This document shows, piece after piece, positions 44,697 through 55,424 of a stretch of 64,000 nucleotides of DNA. The notes below the pieces were generated by a model. The model ran no database searches. It had not been told where the DNA came from and saw only the letters and a program-made list of their open reading frames with translations. This stretch comes from Reticulitermes speratus (Eukaryota; Arthropoda; Insecta; Blattodea; Rhinotermitidae), in assembly GCA_021186555.1 (NCBI GenBank), contig JAJKFL010000010.1:21864586-21928585 (forward strand). The letters are read 5' to 3'. The translations under genes were made by a program, and so were the position numbers. Positions within the stretch are counted from its first letter, which is position 1. Every line of letters begins with the position of its first letter.

Positions 44697-45052
44697 ATAT
44701 TGAACACAACACCTTTTGAGTATGTTACTATGGAACAGAAAAGGAGCCACGGGAACTAGAACTATATAATTACACAGACTGGCGCACAAGTCACGTCACA
44801 CTCCATGTTTAAAAAGAGAAACGCCGTGTAAGTAAATTTTGCGCCGCAGATGAAGTTAACAAAAGTTCCCCTTCTTTAACCGAAACTTTGTTGGAATAAA
44901 TTATATATAAAATATATAATTAATATATATAAATTCCTTGTTTATTATGAATATATTGATCATTGTTCTGCGCTACACTGCCGCATCAGCTTACACTAAA
45001 CCGGTGCCAAGAAACGAGAGAGATATGCAGTTGTGTCTTATTGATTTGTTAC
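44697..45052. other. Unassigned intron sequence
   Basis: AT-rich run at 44897-44935. No gene. Confidence 0.4.
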
Positions 45053-45065
45053 AGGTCTAACTGAA

Positions 45066-45288
45066 ATCTGCGGTCTTCTGGGGTGTTACGCGGCGTCGTG
45101 TGGTAATTGTTTACCGACGTTTCGGGGCAACGTATCGGTCCCATCCTCACGGGTCAAGATTCCGAGAGTCCGTGAGGATGGGACCGATACATTATCCCGA
45201 AACGTCGGTAAATAATTACCACACGACGCCGCGTAACACCCCAGAAGACCACAGATTTTATCAACATCGCGGCGGAAGCATGATATCA
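45066..45288. mobile_element. F-family palindromic element, perfect 13-bp TSD
   Basis: Inverted arms TTACGCGGCGTCGTGTGG / CCACACGACGCCGCGTAA, inside them ACCGACGTTTCGGGG / CCCGAAACGTCGGT, and a centre GTGAGGATGGGACCG with its inverse. A unique one-sided tail ATCAACATCGCGGCGGAAGC is on the right. Flanked by AGGTCTAACTGAA at 45053-45065 and 45289-45301. Confidence 0.9.
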
Positions 45289-45397
45289 AGGTCTAACTGA
45301 ATTCCATGATAACGTTAGAAGAAGAGGACGGATTTGTTCCATCACAGGTAACATTCCGTCTTAGAATAACTGTTACTGAGAAATTTCTGTTTTCCAG

Positions 45398-45543
45398 GTC
45401 GGGATTAGACCACAGATTTGCCCTGACGGACCAAGCCCTTAGGAACATGAGTACCTGGCCACCATTTCATGTCCCGGAAACAGAAAAAGCACCGTACTTC
45501 TGGACAACAAAACTACCTTCCTGAATCGCCTCAACGACTTCCG
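45398..45543 (+). CDS. NIT-domain protein, exon 3
   Basis: Acceptor TTTCTGTTTTCCAG, donor CG|GTAAGTT. Encodes (R)SGLDHRFALTDQALRNMSTW, then PPFHVPETEKAP, then in the next frame VLLDNKTTFLNRLNDF and two bases of Arg. The TD-A-L pattern and the following FLNRL helix fit the middle of a NIT domain. The exon has 146 bases where the phases of exons 2 and 4 need 147. The frame breaks at GCACCGTACTTC (~45489-45500), where one base is missing. Without it the read-through frame stops after 'KLPS'. NMS and DNKT are possible N-glycosylation sites, consistent with an extracellular position. Confidence 0.8.
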
Positions 45544-45601
45544 GTAAGTTTATCCTGAATAGATCCTGCAAAATTTTAATAATTGTAGTTCTGTTCTTCA
45601 A

Positions 45602-45808
45602 AACGTCCAGACCGAAACTGGGACCCACACAGTCCCCTATTCAACAAGTACAGGGTCTTTTTTTTTTTTTTGCCGGGGGGTAAAATGGACGGGGCGTGAA
45701 GCTGACGACTCTCCTCAATCTAATACTGAGATCATCAATAAGTGGAGTTATACTTTATTTCCTATGTACGTCTTCATAGCATTCACAGGGTACCTTTACC
45801 TTTACTTT
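45602..45808 (+). mobile_element. SINE-C, 5' truncated
   Basis: CGTCCAGACCGAAACTGGG, GGACGGGGCGTGAAGC, GGAGTTATACTTTATTTCC, with an internal T-run at 45659-45671. It starts about 60 bases after the exon 3 donor. Confidence 0.7.
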
Positions 45809-45863
45809 TTGACTTTACCACAAAGTTAATCGCTTTTCCTGAATTTATTTAGAGAATTCTTTT

Positions 45864-46371
45864 TAGGAGCGTTCGCAAAATTGGGAAAAGCGACTACTAG
45901 CTCCGTCATGTCTGTCTGTCCGTCCGCATGGAACAACTCGGCTCTCACTCGACAGATTTTCATGAAATTTGACATAGTATTTTTCGAGAATCTATCGAGA
46001 AAAATGAAGTTTCATTAAAATCTGAAGAGACTAATGGGTAATTTACATGACGCCTATGTACATTTATGATAATATCTCGATTAATTCTTATTAGAATGAG
46101 AAATGTTTCAGACAAAAGCTGTAGAGAAAATCAAAACACACATTTTATGTTCAATAACTTTTTTCCGAAAATCGTGCCGTTTATGAGATAATGTGGAAAA
46201 ATGTGGTACAGCCAGACAGGCCACAGATGACAATATAAACGGCGCATGCGCTTTGCATGCTGGATAACTAAGCCTACAGACACACACTCACAATATGCAA
46301 TACTTATTGCTTTTCCACGGCAACAATGGTTACGCGAACGCGCCTCAATGTACGTACATTGCCTGTCTGTT
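45864..46371 (+). mobile_element. MITE-H copy 11
   Basis: TTAGGAGCGTTCGC start, complete interior, TTACGCGAACGCGCC end with a shortened palindromic block (TGTACGTACATT). Confidence 0.9.
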
Positions 46372-46682
46372 TGACTCAGTCAACACAAATTTATTGGTAA
46401 ACAAGGTCCTTTCCTTACAATAAATAGCTACATGTTTCGGATTTTGATAGGGATAGGTGGCGGGCTCTTGTGAGTGCGGTAATGAACCTTCGGGTTCCAT
46501 AAAACGCGGGGAATTTCTTGACTAGCTGAGGACCTGTTAGCTTCTCAAAAAGGACTCTGTCCATGGAGTTAATTAGTTAGTTTCGGTTGTTATACCAAAG
46601 CCATCATCAGGCTTTGTAAAGAATGCCGAAACGTGTAGCTGTTTATTGTAAATAAAAGGAATTTTTGTACCAATAAATTTGA
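46372..46682. mobile_element. G-like palindrome with a nested LINE-alpha tail
   Basis: Outer arms TTTGACTCAGTCAACACAAA and AATTTGAGCCGAATGAGTCAAA are inverted, as are AATAAATAGCTACATGTTTCGG and the right-hand CCGAAACGTGTAGCTGTTTATT. A plus-strand motif with CATCATCAGG lies at 46602. The interior is split by LINE-alpha sequence. Confidence 0.65.
46449..46583 (+). mobile_element. LINE-alpha 3' tail, 5' truncated insertion
   Basis: [14 protein letters not shown] coding end followed by the family tail up to CCATGGAGTTAATTAGTTAG. GTTTCGG on both sides (46434, 46586) is a likely 7-bp target duplication inside the palindrome. Confidence 0.8.
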
Positions 46683-47388
46683 GCCGAATGAGTCAAAAAA
46701 ATTATTATTGGTTTCGTATTAGAAAACACAGCAGGATGCCACACAATAAGACATAGATGAATTTCTGTTGTTAGAAACAGTACAATCGTACGGCAACACA
46801 ATAATCTGTCTGCGGCATTCAATATGCCGAAAAACAAAGCTCCATACTGAAGTAGCTCTGATTCCCCCCCCCCCCCAACGTTTCGTTTATCGCAATATTA
46901 CACTCATTGTGTCTTTCTTTCTCCGCTATTTCGATAAACAATATCCCACGAGTTCTGCCATATGACCTAAGTGAAATGAGCGACACAAACTGGAGGCCGG
47001 TTGTCACTCTACTGATCAATCACATTTTAGAATTAGATTCCTATTTCTTTCTCGTCACAACTAATTTCTGTGTTGTGTCGCACAATTGAAACACGTACAA
47101 GAGAGACTATAAAAGGTTTCATGTTTAATGTACTGAAGGGGTGGTGTTCGTAGTCTCGTAGTGTTTACCAGAAGTTGATATCTCCAGTCAAATTGGGGAA
47201 AATTCGATAAAGTCTATATATGGCCCATGAGCTATGTTACAACGCATTTGGAGCGATTACATTCTGAAAGTGCGGCTGACATTTCATTGAGAATGCGATA
47301 TTCCCTACCAAATGACATTGGGCAACAATTTAACATCTTAAAGACTAAAATTAACCTTAATTTTATCTAACGATACATTTCGTACCGC
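46683..47388. other. Unassigned intron sequence
   Basis: C-run at 46865-46876. CAGCAGGATGCCACACAA (46731) is shared with 6212. No gene. Confidence 0.4.
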
Positions 47389-47432
47389 GCAGTAAACACT
47401 CTTCCTTCTCAGTTATAAAAGCCAACAACAAT
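47389..47432 (+). repeat. Dispersed fragment of the 114-bp satellite unit
   Basis: CGTACCGCGCAGTAAACAC then CTCAGTTATAAAAGCCA parallels the start of the 114-bp unit at 20441-20500, more than 26 kb away. Confidence 0.65.
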
Positions 47433-47436
47433 ATAA

Positions 47437-47934
47437 AACAAGACAGTCAATATACGTATAACGTAACATTGAGGCGCGTTCGCGTAACCATTGTTGCCGT
47501 GGAAAAGCAATAAGTGTTACATATTCTGAGTGTGTGTCTGTAGCCTTAGTTATCCAGCATGCAAAGCGCATGCGCCGTATTTATTGACATCTGTGGCCTG
47601 TCTGGTCTACCATATTTTTCCACATTATCTCATAAACGGCACGATTTTCGGAAAAACGTTATGGAATATAAAATGTGTGTTTTGATTTTCTGTACAACTT
47701 TTGTCTGAAACATTTCTCACTCTAAGAAGAATTCAGCGAGATATTATCTTCATATAAATTACCCCTTATTCTTGTCGCATTTTAATGAAAGTTTAACTGT
47801 CTCGACAGATTTTCGAGATAGCCTCAAATATCAAATTTCATGAAAATCCGTCCAGTGGGAGTTCAGTAGTTTCATGCGGACAGACAGAGATGGCAAGGCT
47901 AGTATTCGCTTTTCGCAATTTTGCTAAAGCACCT
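47437..47934 (-). mobile_element. MITE-H copy 12
   Basis: Minus-strand copy with TACGTATAACGTAACATTG and GGCGCGTTCGCGTAACC at the left and a degraded end TTTGCTAAAGCACC at the right. Confidence 0.85.
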
Positions 47935-47957
47935 CACAACATTCCCCCCCCCCCCAA

Positions 47958-48180
47958 CGGCTCGACAGCCCCTTGGGGGCCTAGGCCGCCTCATTTTTCG
48001 ACGCTTCACGATCACACACTTTAGACACACCACACTCGGTAGGACTCCTCTGGACGAGGGACCAGCTCGTCGCAGAGACCTCTACCTGACAACACACAAC
48101 ACTCACAACAGACAGACATCCATGCCACCGGTGGGATTCGAACCCACAATCCCAGTAAGCGAGCGGCCTCAGGGATCGGC
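47958..48180 (-). mobile_element. SINE-B, single unit with A-box deletion
   Basis: Minus strand B box GGTTCGAACCC (reverse GGGATTCGAACCC at 48132) and body B1 to CTCGACAGCCCC. About 30 bases of the head, including the A box, are deleted between GCGGCCTC and AGGGATCGG. Confidence 0.8.
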
Positions 48181-48648
48181 AACAACATTGTAGGCTACAA
48201 AACTATTTAATAACCTTACCATGATCTATCAAAATTCTTCAAATCAAATACTGTCAGTGAAATCCCTTTGCTTATTTTCTCACTGCATATTATATTTACT
48301 GAACCTCGGACCTTATTATTCCTTTGGCTTCTCTATTCTCTTTCCCCACAATTTAATATATTAAATTCTTAGACAAACATCGTCTGTGGCAATGTGGGGA
48401 AATCTCTTTGCCCTTAAGACATGTTATATAACACTTTCAATCTGGCACAGCGCTTCACATCCCGTATAAAGAAATTTCTGTTGACATGCGATATAACGAG
48501 ACAGTACAGGTTTGAGTTTCACTATGGAAGGTCTTCTTTGTTGATACGTGTCAAACTATCCAACCGATCGCTTGCACTAATTCACAAAAGCTCAATACAT
48601 ACTTTACTCTCAACGTCTGTGCATAAGTATGTCAGATATTACACAGAC
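48181..48648. other. Unassigned intron sequence
   Basis: No supported feature. Confidence 0.4.
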
Positions 48649-48662
48649 AAGTACATCTTATG

Positions 48663-49134
48663 AGATCTGCGCTCTTCTGGTATATTACGCGGTGTCGTGT
48701 GGTAACTGTTTACGGACGTTTCGGGAAAATGTATCGATCCCATCTTCATGGGTCAAGAGTCCGATTAGGAAAGAAAGAAAGCCAGCGACCTCTAACGTAG
48801 ATTGTGGAAAGTGCGGCGCGGGTAGCAATCAGTAGGCGTACTGACAGCTAATATGGTAGAACCAGGGTGGATAGAGACAACGTAAAGGGGCTATGGGTAC
48901 CGAAAATGCAATCAGCATCACGCCTATTGATTGCTACCCCGCGCCACCTTCCCCTATAGAATCTACGTTATAGGTTGCTGGCTTTCTTTCTTTCCTAATA
49001 GGACTCTTGACAAGTGAAGATGTGACCGATATGTTATCCCGAAACGTCGGTAAATAATTACCACACGACGTCGCGTAATATCCCAGAAGAGCACAGATCT
49101 TATCAACATCGCGGCGGAAGCCTGAAATATAAAT
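48663..49134. mobile_element. F-family palindrome, long form (472 bp), 14-bp TSD
   Basis: Same outer arms and tail (ATCAACATCGCGGCGGAAGC) as 45066-45288, but ~200-bp arms. The additional part contains inverted GGAAAGAAAGAAAGCCAGC / GCTGGCTTTCTTTCTTTCC and GTAGCAATCA / TGATTGCTAC. Flanked by AAGTACATCTTATG (48649-48662) and AAGTACATCATATG (49135-49148), 13 of 14 identical. Confidence 0.9.
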
Positions 49135-49348
49135 AAGTACATCATATGTTCTTCTTGACTAGGTTGAAGCTTGTTCTGATTTTACATTCAAGTTTGGTCG
49201 CTTTATCTTATAATGGAGTGAAAGGTTTCGGGATTCGTCAGTGACAGTTCTGTAGATCCATCCTTCAATTTACTGGATAAACACGTGGTTCTTTCCTCAA
49301 AACTCCGGTTTTGGTGCTTCTAATCTGATACATCCTATAACACTTCTT

Positions 49349-49871
49349 AACAAGACAAGCAATGTACGTATAACGTAACATTGAGGCGCGTTCGCGTAAC
49401 CACTGTTGCTGTGGAAAAGCAATAAGTATTACATATTGTGAGTGTGTGTTGTGTAGCCTTAGTTATCCAGCATGCAAAGCGCATGCGCCGTATTATATTG
49501 TCATCTGTGGCCTGTCTGGCTGTACCATATTTTTCCACATTATCTCATAAACGGCACGATTTTTGGGAAAAAAAAAGTTATTGAACATAAAATGTGTGTT
49601 TTGATTTTATCTACAACTTTTGTTTGAAACATTTCTGATTTTAAAAAGACTTCAGCCAGATATTACCATAAATGTACGTAGGTCTTCATGTGAAGTACCG
49701 TTATGTTGTCAGATTTTAATGAAACTTGAATTTTCTTGATAGATTTTCGAAAAATATTTTTAAAACATTTCATGAAAATCCGTCCAGTGGGAGCCGAGTT
49801 GTTCCATGCGGACGGACAGACAGACATGACGAAGCTAATAGGCGGATTTCGCAATTTTACCAGCGCGCCTA
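49349..49871 (-). mobile_element. MITE-H copy 13
   Basis: Complete minus-strand copy; TACGTATAACGTAACATTG, GGCGCGTTCGCGTAACC, CGGACGGACAGACAGACATG, CGCGCCTAACAAG. Confidence 0.9.
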
Positions 49872-50336
49872 ACAAGAACTTAGAGAGAGACAGTTGATAC
49901 ATCGTTCCACACAAACTTCCCTTCTGAAGCCATGTACAGTGTCATGGCGCCTTCTATCATTTTGCCACTAGTTCTTCATAGAAGCAGGGCGTGGTCCCGC
50001 TTATACATCCAACAAGCTATCTGCCTCTGAATACGTCCAGCTGCCCGTAATTTACATTTTATGAGATAACGTTACATCTGTCATCGCATTCAATACCACT
50101 AATATGCCATTCAATTATCAGTTGGCAGTGTTTCAATCAACGTATATATTATCCCTGTAACTTCAGCAGAAACTGACATAATAATAATAATAATAATCCG
50201 TAGGGTTGGTCTCGTAAATACGACACCTCTAACGATGGGGATCCGAGTTCCAGACCAGGTCATATCATGTTGAGGTTATGATATAAAAAATACGCCGAGA
50301 AGCAATTTCCCTGGACTGAGCCATTTCCCATTACTC
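49872..50336. other. Unassigned intron sequence with a (TAA)n patch
   Basis: ATAATAATAATAATAATAAT at 50179-50198, next to CGTAGGGTTGGTCTCGTAAATACG. No gene. Confidence 0.4.
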
Positions 50337-50362
50337 TTCAGTAACTAACTCCATGGAGCAAA
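50337..50362 (-). mobile_element. LINE-alpha 3' tip
   Basis: TAACTAACTCCATGGAGCAAAG matches only the last bases of the LINE-alpha tail on the minus strand. Confidence 0.55.
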
Positions 50363-50371
50363 GACGTTATA

Positions 50372-50655
50372 TAAAGCAATCCCATTACAGGCCTGGACAG
50401 GCCCTTATGGCTACAGGAGGTTAAGGCTTCCAGAATTTCTATAGACACTCGGCACATGAAGGTGGTAAGGTTGTCAGCCCCAAGCACCGACCGCCTTTAT
50501 CCCCACCAAAGATCCCTGGTACTCATTTCTGTTAGAGACTGAGTCGATCCCGGGGCCACGGTGCGGTCGGAAGGATTAATCAATGAAAAGTCCCAATGAC
50601 CCCATCGAGAATAGAACCCGCGTCTTTCCGGCTAACTTTGCCACCGCGTGCCCCA
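50372..50655 (-). mobile_element. SINE-A copy
   Basis: Minus strand tail TAAAGCAATCCCATTAC, body with ACCGACCGCC and a decayed B box (CGAGAATAGAACCC), ending at GCCACCGCGTGCCCC. Confidence 0.85.
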
Positions 50656-50849
50656 ATGTCAACATATAGATATATTAATTTGTGATTAAGTGGGTATAGA
50701 CATTTTTTAAGAAATGTAATACATTAGAACAATAAAATAGTAATATTTTTACTACGGTGCCTTCAATAATTACGGTTAAAATATTGTACGAATGTTGATA
50801 TGCATCTTTGTCCCTGTATGATGTGTTGTGAGTTGCGTGTTCCTTCAGG

Positions 50850-50995
50850 TTTGCCCATCAAATTCTACAGGTATCTCTCTTTTCTCCCATATATGCTACA
50901 TGCCCCGCCCATCTCATCCTCCTTGATTTGATCACCCGAATAATATTTGGTGAGCAGTAAACATCACGAACGCCCTTATTTTATAATTTGCTCCA
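50850..50995 (-). mobile_element. LINE-alpha internal fragment
   Basis: Minus strand [14 protein letters not shown] block (ATGCTACATGCCCCGCCCAT) and the AATATTTGGTGAGCAGTA block. Truncated on both sides. Confidence 0.7.
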
Positions 50996-51185
50996 TCGTC
51001 CTGTCACATGTCACATGTCACATGTCACTCTGCAACGTGACAGTCTCTTTAAGCATTTGCATATTATGCTTTCAAAAATTTCAGTACTTTATTAAAAACG
51101 AGCCTGAATACTTTTTGAAATTGTTTTATATTTTTATCACCGATATTGCACAAGTTCTTGGAATCAAGTAGGCTATTAACGAATT

Positions 51186-51443
51186 TTCGCGGGTTTGATT
51201 CCCGATGGTGTCATTGGAATTTTTCATTGACATAATCCTTCCGGCCGCACTATGGTCCTGGGGTCGACTCAGCCTCTAACATAAATCAGTACCAGGAATC
51301 TTTCCTGGGAGTAAAGGCGGCCGGTGAGTTGGGCTGACAACCTTACCACCTTCATGTGCCGATTGTCTATAAATCTGGGAGCCTCAGCGTCCTGGAACCC
51401 TAAGGGCCTGTCCAGGCCTGTATTGGGATTACTGTACCTATTT
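51186..51443 (+). mobile_element. SINE-A, 5' truncated at the B box, perfect 12-bp TSD
   Basis: Begins inside GCGGGTTTGATTCCCG and runs to GGGATTACTGTACC. Flanked by TATTAACGAATT at 51174-51185 and 51444-51455. The truncation therefore happened during insertion. Confidence 0.9.
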
Positions 51444-51569
51444 TATTAACGAATTACCGTTAACGAATTAACGAATTATTACCGTGCATTATAATTCGAT
51501 ATGTTGGATAATATTTAAAAAAAAAACAAAAATAAGCTTTTAACACTGAACATATTTTTCTATATTCCT

Positions 51570-51775
51570 TTTTCCTCACCCGTCCAGACCGGCCCTGGGG
51601 CCCACCCAGCCTCCTATACAATGGGTACCGGGTCATTGCCGGGGGTAAAGCGGCCGGGGCGTGGCATTGACCACGCACCTCATCTATAGCCGAGGTTAAA
51701 GAAACAGTAGAGCTATACCTCTACTCCCCCTCTAGGCCTTCATGGCCTGTTCTAGGATGACCTTTACCTTTACCT
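51570..51775 (+). mobile_element. SINE-C, 5' truncated
   Basis: ACCCGTCCAGACCGGCCCTG through GCGGCCGGGGCGTGGC to CCTTTACCTTTACC. Confidence 0.85.
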
Positions 51776-52263
51776 GCTTGTTTTATCGGTCCCATTTAAT
51801 CACTACCATCCAAACACTGCTGTGTGGGGCTATGCATATAAGAACAGTGCATATTTGGAACCATACATGTTTTTAGCGTCACGGAAGGACAGACAACAGC
51901 ACAGTACGGGTTATAGCAGGTTGTTTTAAGTAAGCAGGTCACGTGCGAAGCATCTCTGGAGCAAGTTCGGCTGACAAATCAAATGGGATTCCTGCCGTTG
52001 TCACTAAAGGTATCATTCAGACAGTCTTATTGCCATGCAGAATTAGGTCACAAGCTGAAACAGTTAATGGACCGGCGGTAGGGCGTCCTATGCGGCGTCT
52101 TCTTTCGCTTTCCACGGAAAAGCTTCACATTATGCACAGCCTTCCTAATTCAATAGGCTGTATGCTTCTGGTGTAATGAGACTTTAGCCGTCCCGTTGAT
52201 GAGGGCTGAACACTTTTGTCACTAATCGTACAGCACAGTGTGTCCTTACGCGCATTTTCATTT
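51776..52263. other. Unassigned intron sequence
   Basis: A 77-codon plus frame at 51943-52176 has no recognisable domain. No repeat recognised. Confidence 0.4.
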
Positions 52264-52786
52264 TAGGCGCGTTCGCAGAATTTCGAAAAGCAACTATTAG
52301 TTTCATGTCCACCCGTCTGTCAGTCTGCATAGCAAACTCGGCTCTCACTGGGCGGATTTTCACACAATTTGGTATATGACGATTTTTCGAAAATCTGTCG
52401 AGAAAATTCAAGTTTTATTACAATCTGACAACAATAACACGTACTTTACATAAAGACCTATGTACATTTATGATAATATCTCGCTGAATTCTTCTTAGAA
52501 TGAGAAATGTTTCAGACAAAAGCTGTACAGAAAATCAAAACACACATTTTATGTTCAATAACTTTTTTCCGAAAATCGTGCCGTTTATGAGATAATGTGG
52601 AAAAATATGGTACAGCCGGACAGGTCACAGATGGCAATATAATACGGCGCATGCGCTTTGCATGTTGGATAACTAAGGCTACAGACACACACTCACAATA
52701 TGTAATGCTTATTGCTTTTTCACAGCAACAATGGTTACGCGAACGCGCCTCAATGTTACGTTACACGCACATTGCCTGTCGTGTTA
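52264..52786 (+). mobile_element. MITE-H copy 14
   Basis: TAGGCGCGTTCGCAG start, complete interior, GTTACGCGAACGCGCCTCA and TTACGTTACACGCAC near the end. Confidence 0.9.
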
Positions 52787-52837
52787 ATTTTCCCTGCGCT
52801 AGTGCACCCGTTGAAACTTCTCAAAACACATTAATAT

Positions 52838-53228
52838 AGGATGCTGAGGAACATATTTGGGCCTAAGTGGGAGGAAGTAACAGGAGACTGGAGAAGACTA
52901 CATAATGAGGAGCTTCATGATTTTTAGTCCTCATCAAATATTAGGGTCATCAAGTCAAGGAGGATGAGATGGGTGGGACATGTGGCACGCATGAAGTAGA
53001 AGCGAAATACGTGAAGAGGTTTTATGGGGAAATCCCTAGAGGAAAGAGACCACTTGCAAAACCTAGGCGGGGATGGGAGTATAATATTAAAATTTGTCTT
53101 AAAGAAATGAGATGGAAAGGCGTGTACTGGGTCCCCATAGGTCTTAATGAAGCTTCGGGTTCCATAACATACAAGGAATTTCTAGACTAGCTTCTCTATA
53201 AAATTTCTCTGCTCCGTGGAGTTAGAAT
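52838..53228 (+). mobile_element. LINE-alpha RT C-terminal tail
   Basis: Plus strand: [56 protein letters not shown]-like, then the 3' tail with CTCCGTGGAGTTAG. Stops and frameshifts inside. It contains one unexpanded equivalent of the 100-bp satellite unit. Confidence 0.85.
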
Positions 53229-53640
53229 ACTACCTACACTTTTGTTCTCAGGAACCAAATAATTCACTTCCACACAAAATACACGCCTAGTAGCGTTTTT
53301 ATTTCTCCATTCCGACATTGTTCCTTTCCTTACTGTTTTCACTCTCAACTAATCAGCCTGTAGACCTCCGTGTGTTGGTTCGAATGTACTTTGTAGTCAA
53401 CTACTGGAAACCATTCGGCCATTGTGTGTAACATTAGAACTCCCTTACCTTTTTTTACAGCCCCTGACAACATCCTTCCTTGGTCATAGCACCAAGTTGT
53501 ATATCTTATTTTACGCGCTGTAACAGTAGCTATATTCTGTTTTGTAATTTTATTGCGCGCCTAAATCCTGAAACCTGTTAATAACGGATACTCCAACGGC
53601 CAAAGCAGAGCCAGGGCAATGAAGAAGAAACAAGATACGA
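53229..53640. other. Unassigned intron sequence
   Basis: No supported feature. Confidence 0.4.
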
Positions 53641-53961
53641 TATAACCTTGATTATCCGAAATAAAGGGGACGGACCCGATTTCGGATAAGCAAAATTTCG
53701 GATAATTCGGAAATTCGGCTTGACGTGATAAGGTGCAATAAAAATAACATTTATTCAGAAACACGTCTTATGTTAATAAAATTTATGGCACAACAAAGTG
53801 TATGATATTTACAGATACAGTACAACACTACAAATTTCTACGAAAAAAAAAAAATCTGATATTTTAGTTTTGAAATTATTTTTCACAGCTTTTTTGGCTG
53901 TAATGTCCTTCCACCGCGTTTCGGTTAAGCGAAGTTCGGATAACCCAGGTTCTACTGTACT
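53641..53961. mobile_element. pogo/Tigger-type MITE, second copy
   Basis: Inverted relative to 30914-31249. Right end CGGATAACCCAGGTTCTACTG, left end incomplete (CCTTGATTATCCGAAATA). The interior AACACGTCTTATGTTAATAA and ACAAAGTGTATGATATTTAC match the first copy. Confidence 0.8.
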
Positions 53962-54180
53962 GCGTACAGCATAACGTGAAAGGGGTGACCTTCACTGGGA
54001 AATTAAAACTGGTAGTAGAAAACCTCGCTGCAGTGCAACGGCGAATCCTTCCTTCATACGTCATGTTTCATGTCATGTCTTCCTTCCCTGCGTCCCTTTA
54101 CCACCTATGTGCTCTCTTCTCCTTGCAAACAGTGAAACGAATTATAGCTTTATACTACAGATCACAGGCCTACAGTAAAG

Positions 54181-54362
54181 TTCACACTAGAACAGACCAT
54201 GAAGGCCCAGAGGGGTAGTAGAGGTATAGCTCTACTCTTTCTTTAACCTTGGTGCTAGATGGAGGTGGGTGGTCAACGCCACACCCCGGCCGCTTTACCC
54301 CCGGGAATGACCCGGTACCCATTGTATAGGAGGCTGGGTGGGCCCCAGGGCAGGTCTGGAAG
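54181..54362 (-). mobile_element. SINE-C, 5' part cut off
   Basis: Minus strand 3' end TTCACACTAGAACAGACC to CCCCAGGGCAGGTCTGGA. The head is replaced by the adjoining MITE. Confidence 0.8.
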
Positions 54363-54364
54363 AT

Positions 54365-54899
54365 CATAGGCGTAACTTGGTTAACAACATTAAGGGGGGG
54401 ATCAAAATCGACCATATGTATTAGGAACTTTAATTTACGAAAAAGTCAAGTTAGAAAAGGGGGTAAGATTGGTTTGAACCGCCGATCCCAGTGGCCGTGC
54501 GGTCTAAGGCGTGGGTCTACGGCCGCTCGCTTGCTGGGATCGTGGGTTCGAATCCCGCCAGGGGCATGGATGTCTGTCTCTTGTGAGTGTTGTGTGTTGT
54601 CAGGTAGAGGTCTCTGCGACGGGCTGATCACTCGTCCAGAGGAGACCTACCGAGTGGGTGTGTCTAACAGTGTGTGATCGTGAAGCATCGAAAAATGAGG
54701 CGGCCTAGGCCCCCTAAGGGCTGTCGAGCCATTGGAAAAAAAAAATGGTTTGAACCAGTCCTTGATACACATACTACCCCTTTCCCCCACTCTCACCCAA
54801 TTTTTTTTATTTTCCCCTCTTCAATTCAGTAGCCAAAATAAAACTATTGGGGAGGCATCTGCCCACCCCTTGCCCCCCCCCCCCCCAAGTTACACCTAT
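54365..54899. mobile_element. hAT-like MITE with nested SINE-B
   Basis: Ends CATAGGCGTAACTTGG and CCAAGTTACACCTAT are inverted. A C-run (54870-54885) lies inside the right end and a G-run (54392-54398) inside the left. It resembles the clean element at 63400-63818 in layout. Confidence 0.6.
54481..54745 (+). mobile_element. SINE-B monomer with perfect 11-bp TSD
   Basis: Plus-strand copy: A-box TGGCCGTGCGGTCTAAGG, B box GGGTTCGAATCCCGCC, B1 body, then GGGCTGTCGAGCCATTGG and an A-run. Flanked by TGGTTTGAACC at 54470-54480 and 54746-54756. It defines the complete B1 monomer. Confidence 0.95.
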
Positions 54900-55424
54900 A
54901 TTACAGATGGCCCATATTTGAAAACAGAAATTCCAAGTAAGTGGACGAAAGCTACTGGTGAGAGAATACTTTTCGAAAAACGAAACAATGGACAATTACT
55001 GTGCTTAAGCTATAAAATGTCTATTTTATTATATTATATGATATTCTAACATGCGATCAGTTACGTTATGTATTACGTCAAGAAATGTAAGGCTATCGTT
55101 TGCCGTTCGTGTGGGGTCGGTTCCCATTTCAGCTCCTCGCATTATAGAAAATAATGGGAGTGTGAAAGTAATACCACGTTATACTGGCGTGGAAATCTCT
55201 GATCGGAAAGAGAACATCCAAGCGCTCGTGTATTGCACAGTAGGCCTTGATGGCGTTAAGCTCCTACCACAGACTACAGACTGGAAAATTTATCACGGAT
55301 GCTTAATTGAGGGAACTAAAGCCGGCCTCCTCTGTGCAATAAGGACCAGCAGCGACGCCGATGAGACAGGGATTACCTGTCACCTTAACGTGCAGCAGGA
55401 GGCATGTCTGCAGGAATGTGGCTC
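54900..55424. other. Unassigned intron sequence with a 162-codon frame
   Basis: The frame 55051-55539 is open but its last ~40 codons lie in a hAT-like end, and the first ~120 show no recognised domain. No splice or promoter context. Treated as non-coding. Confidence 0.35.
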
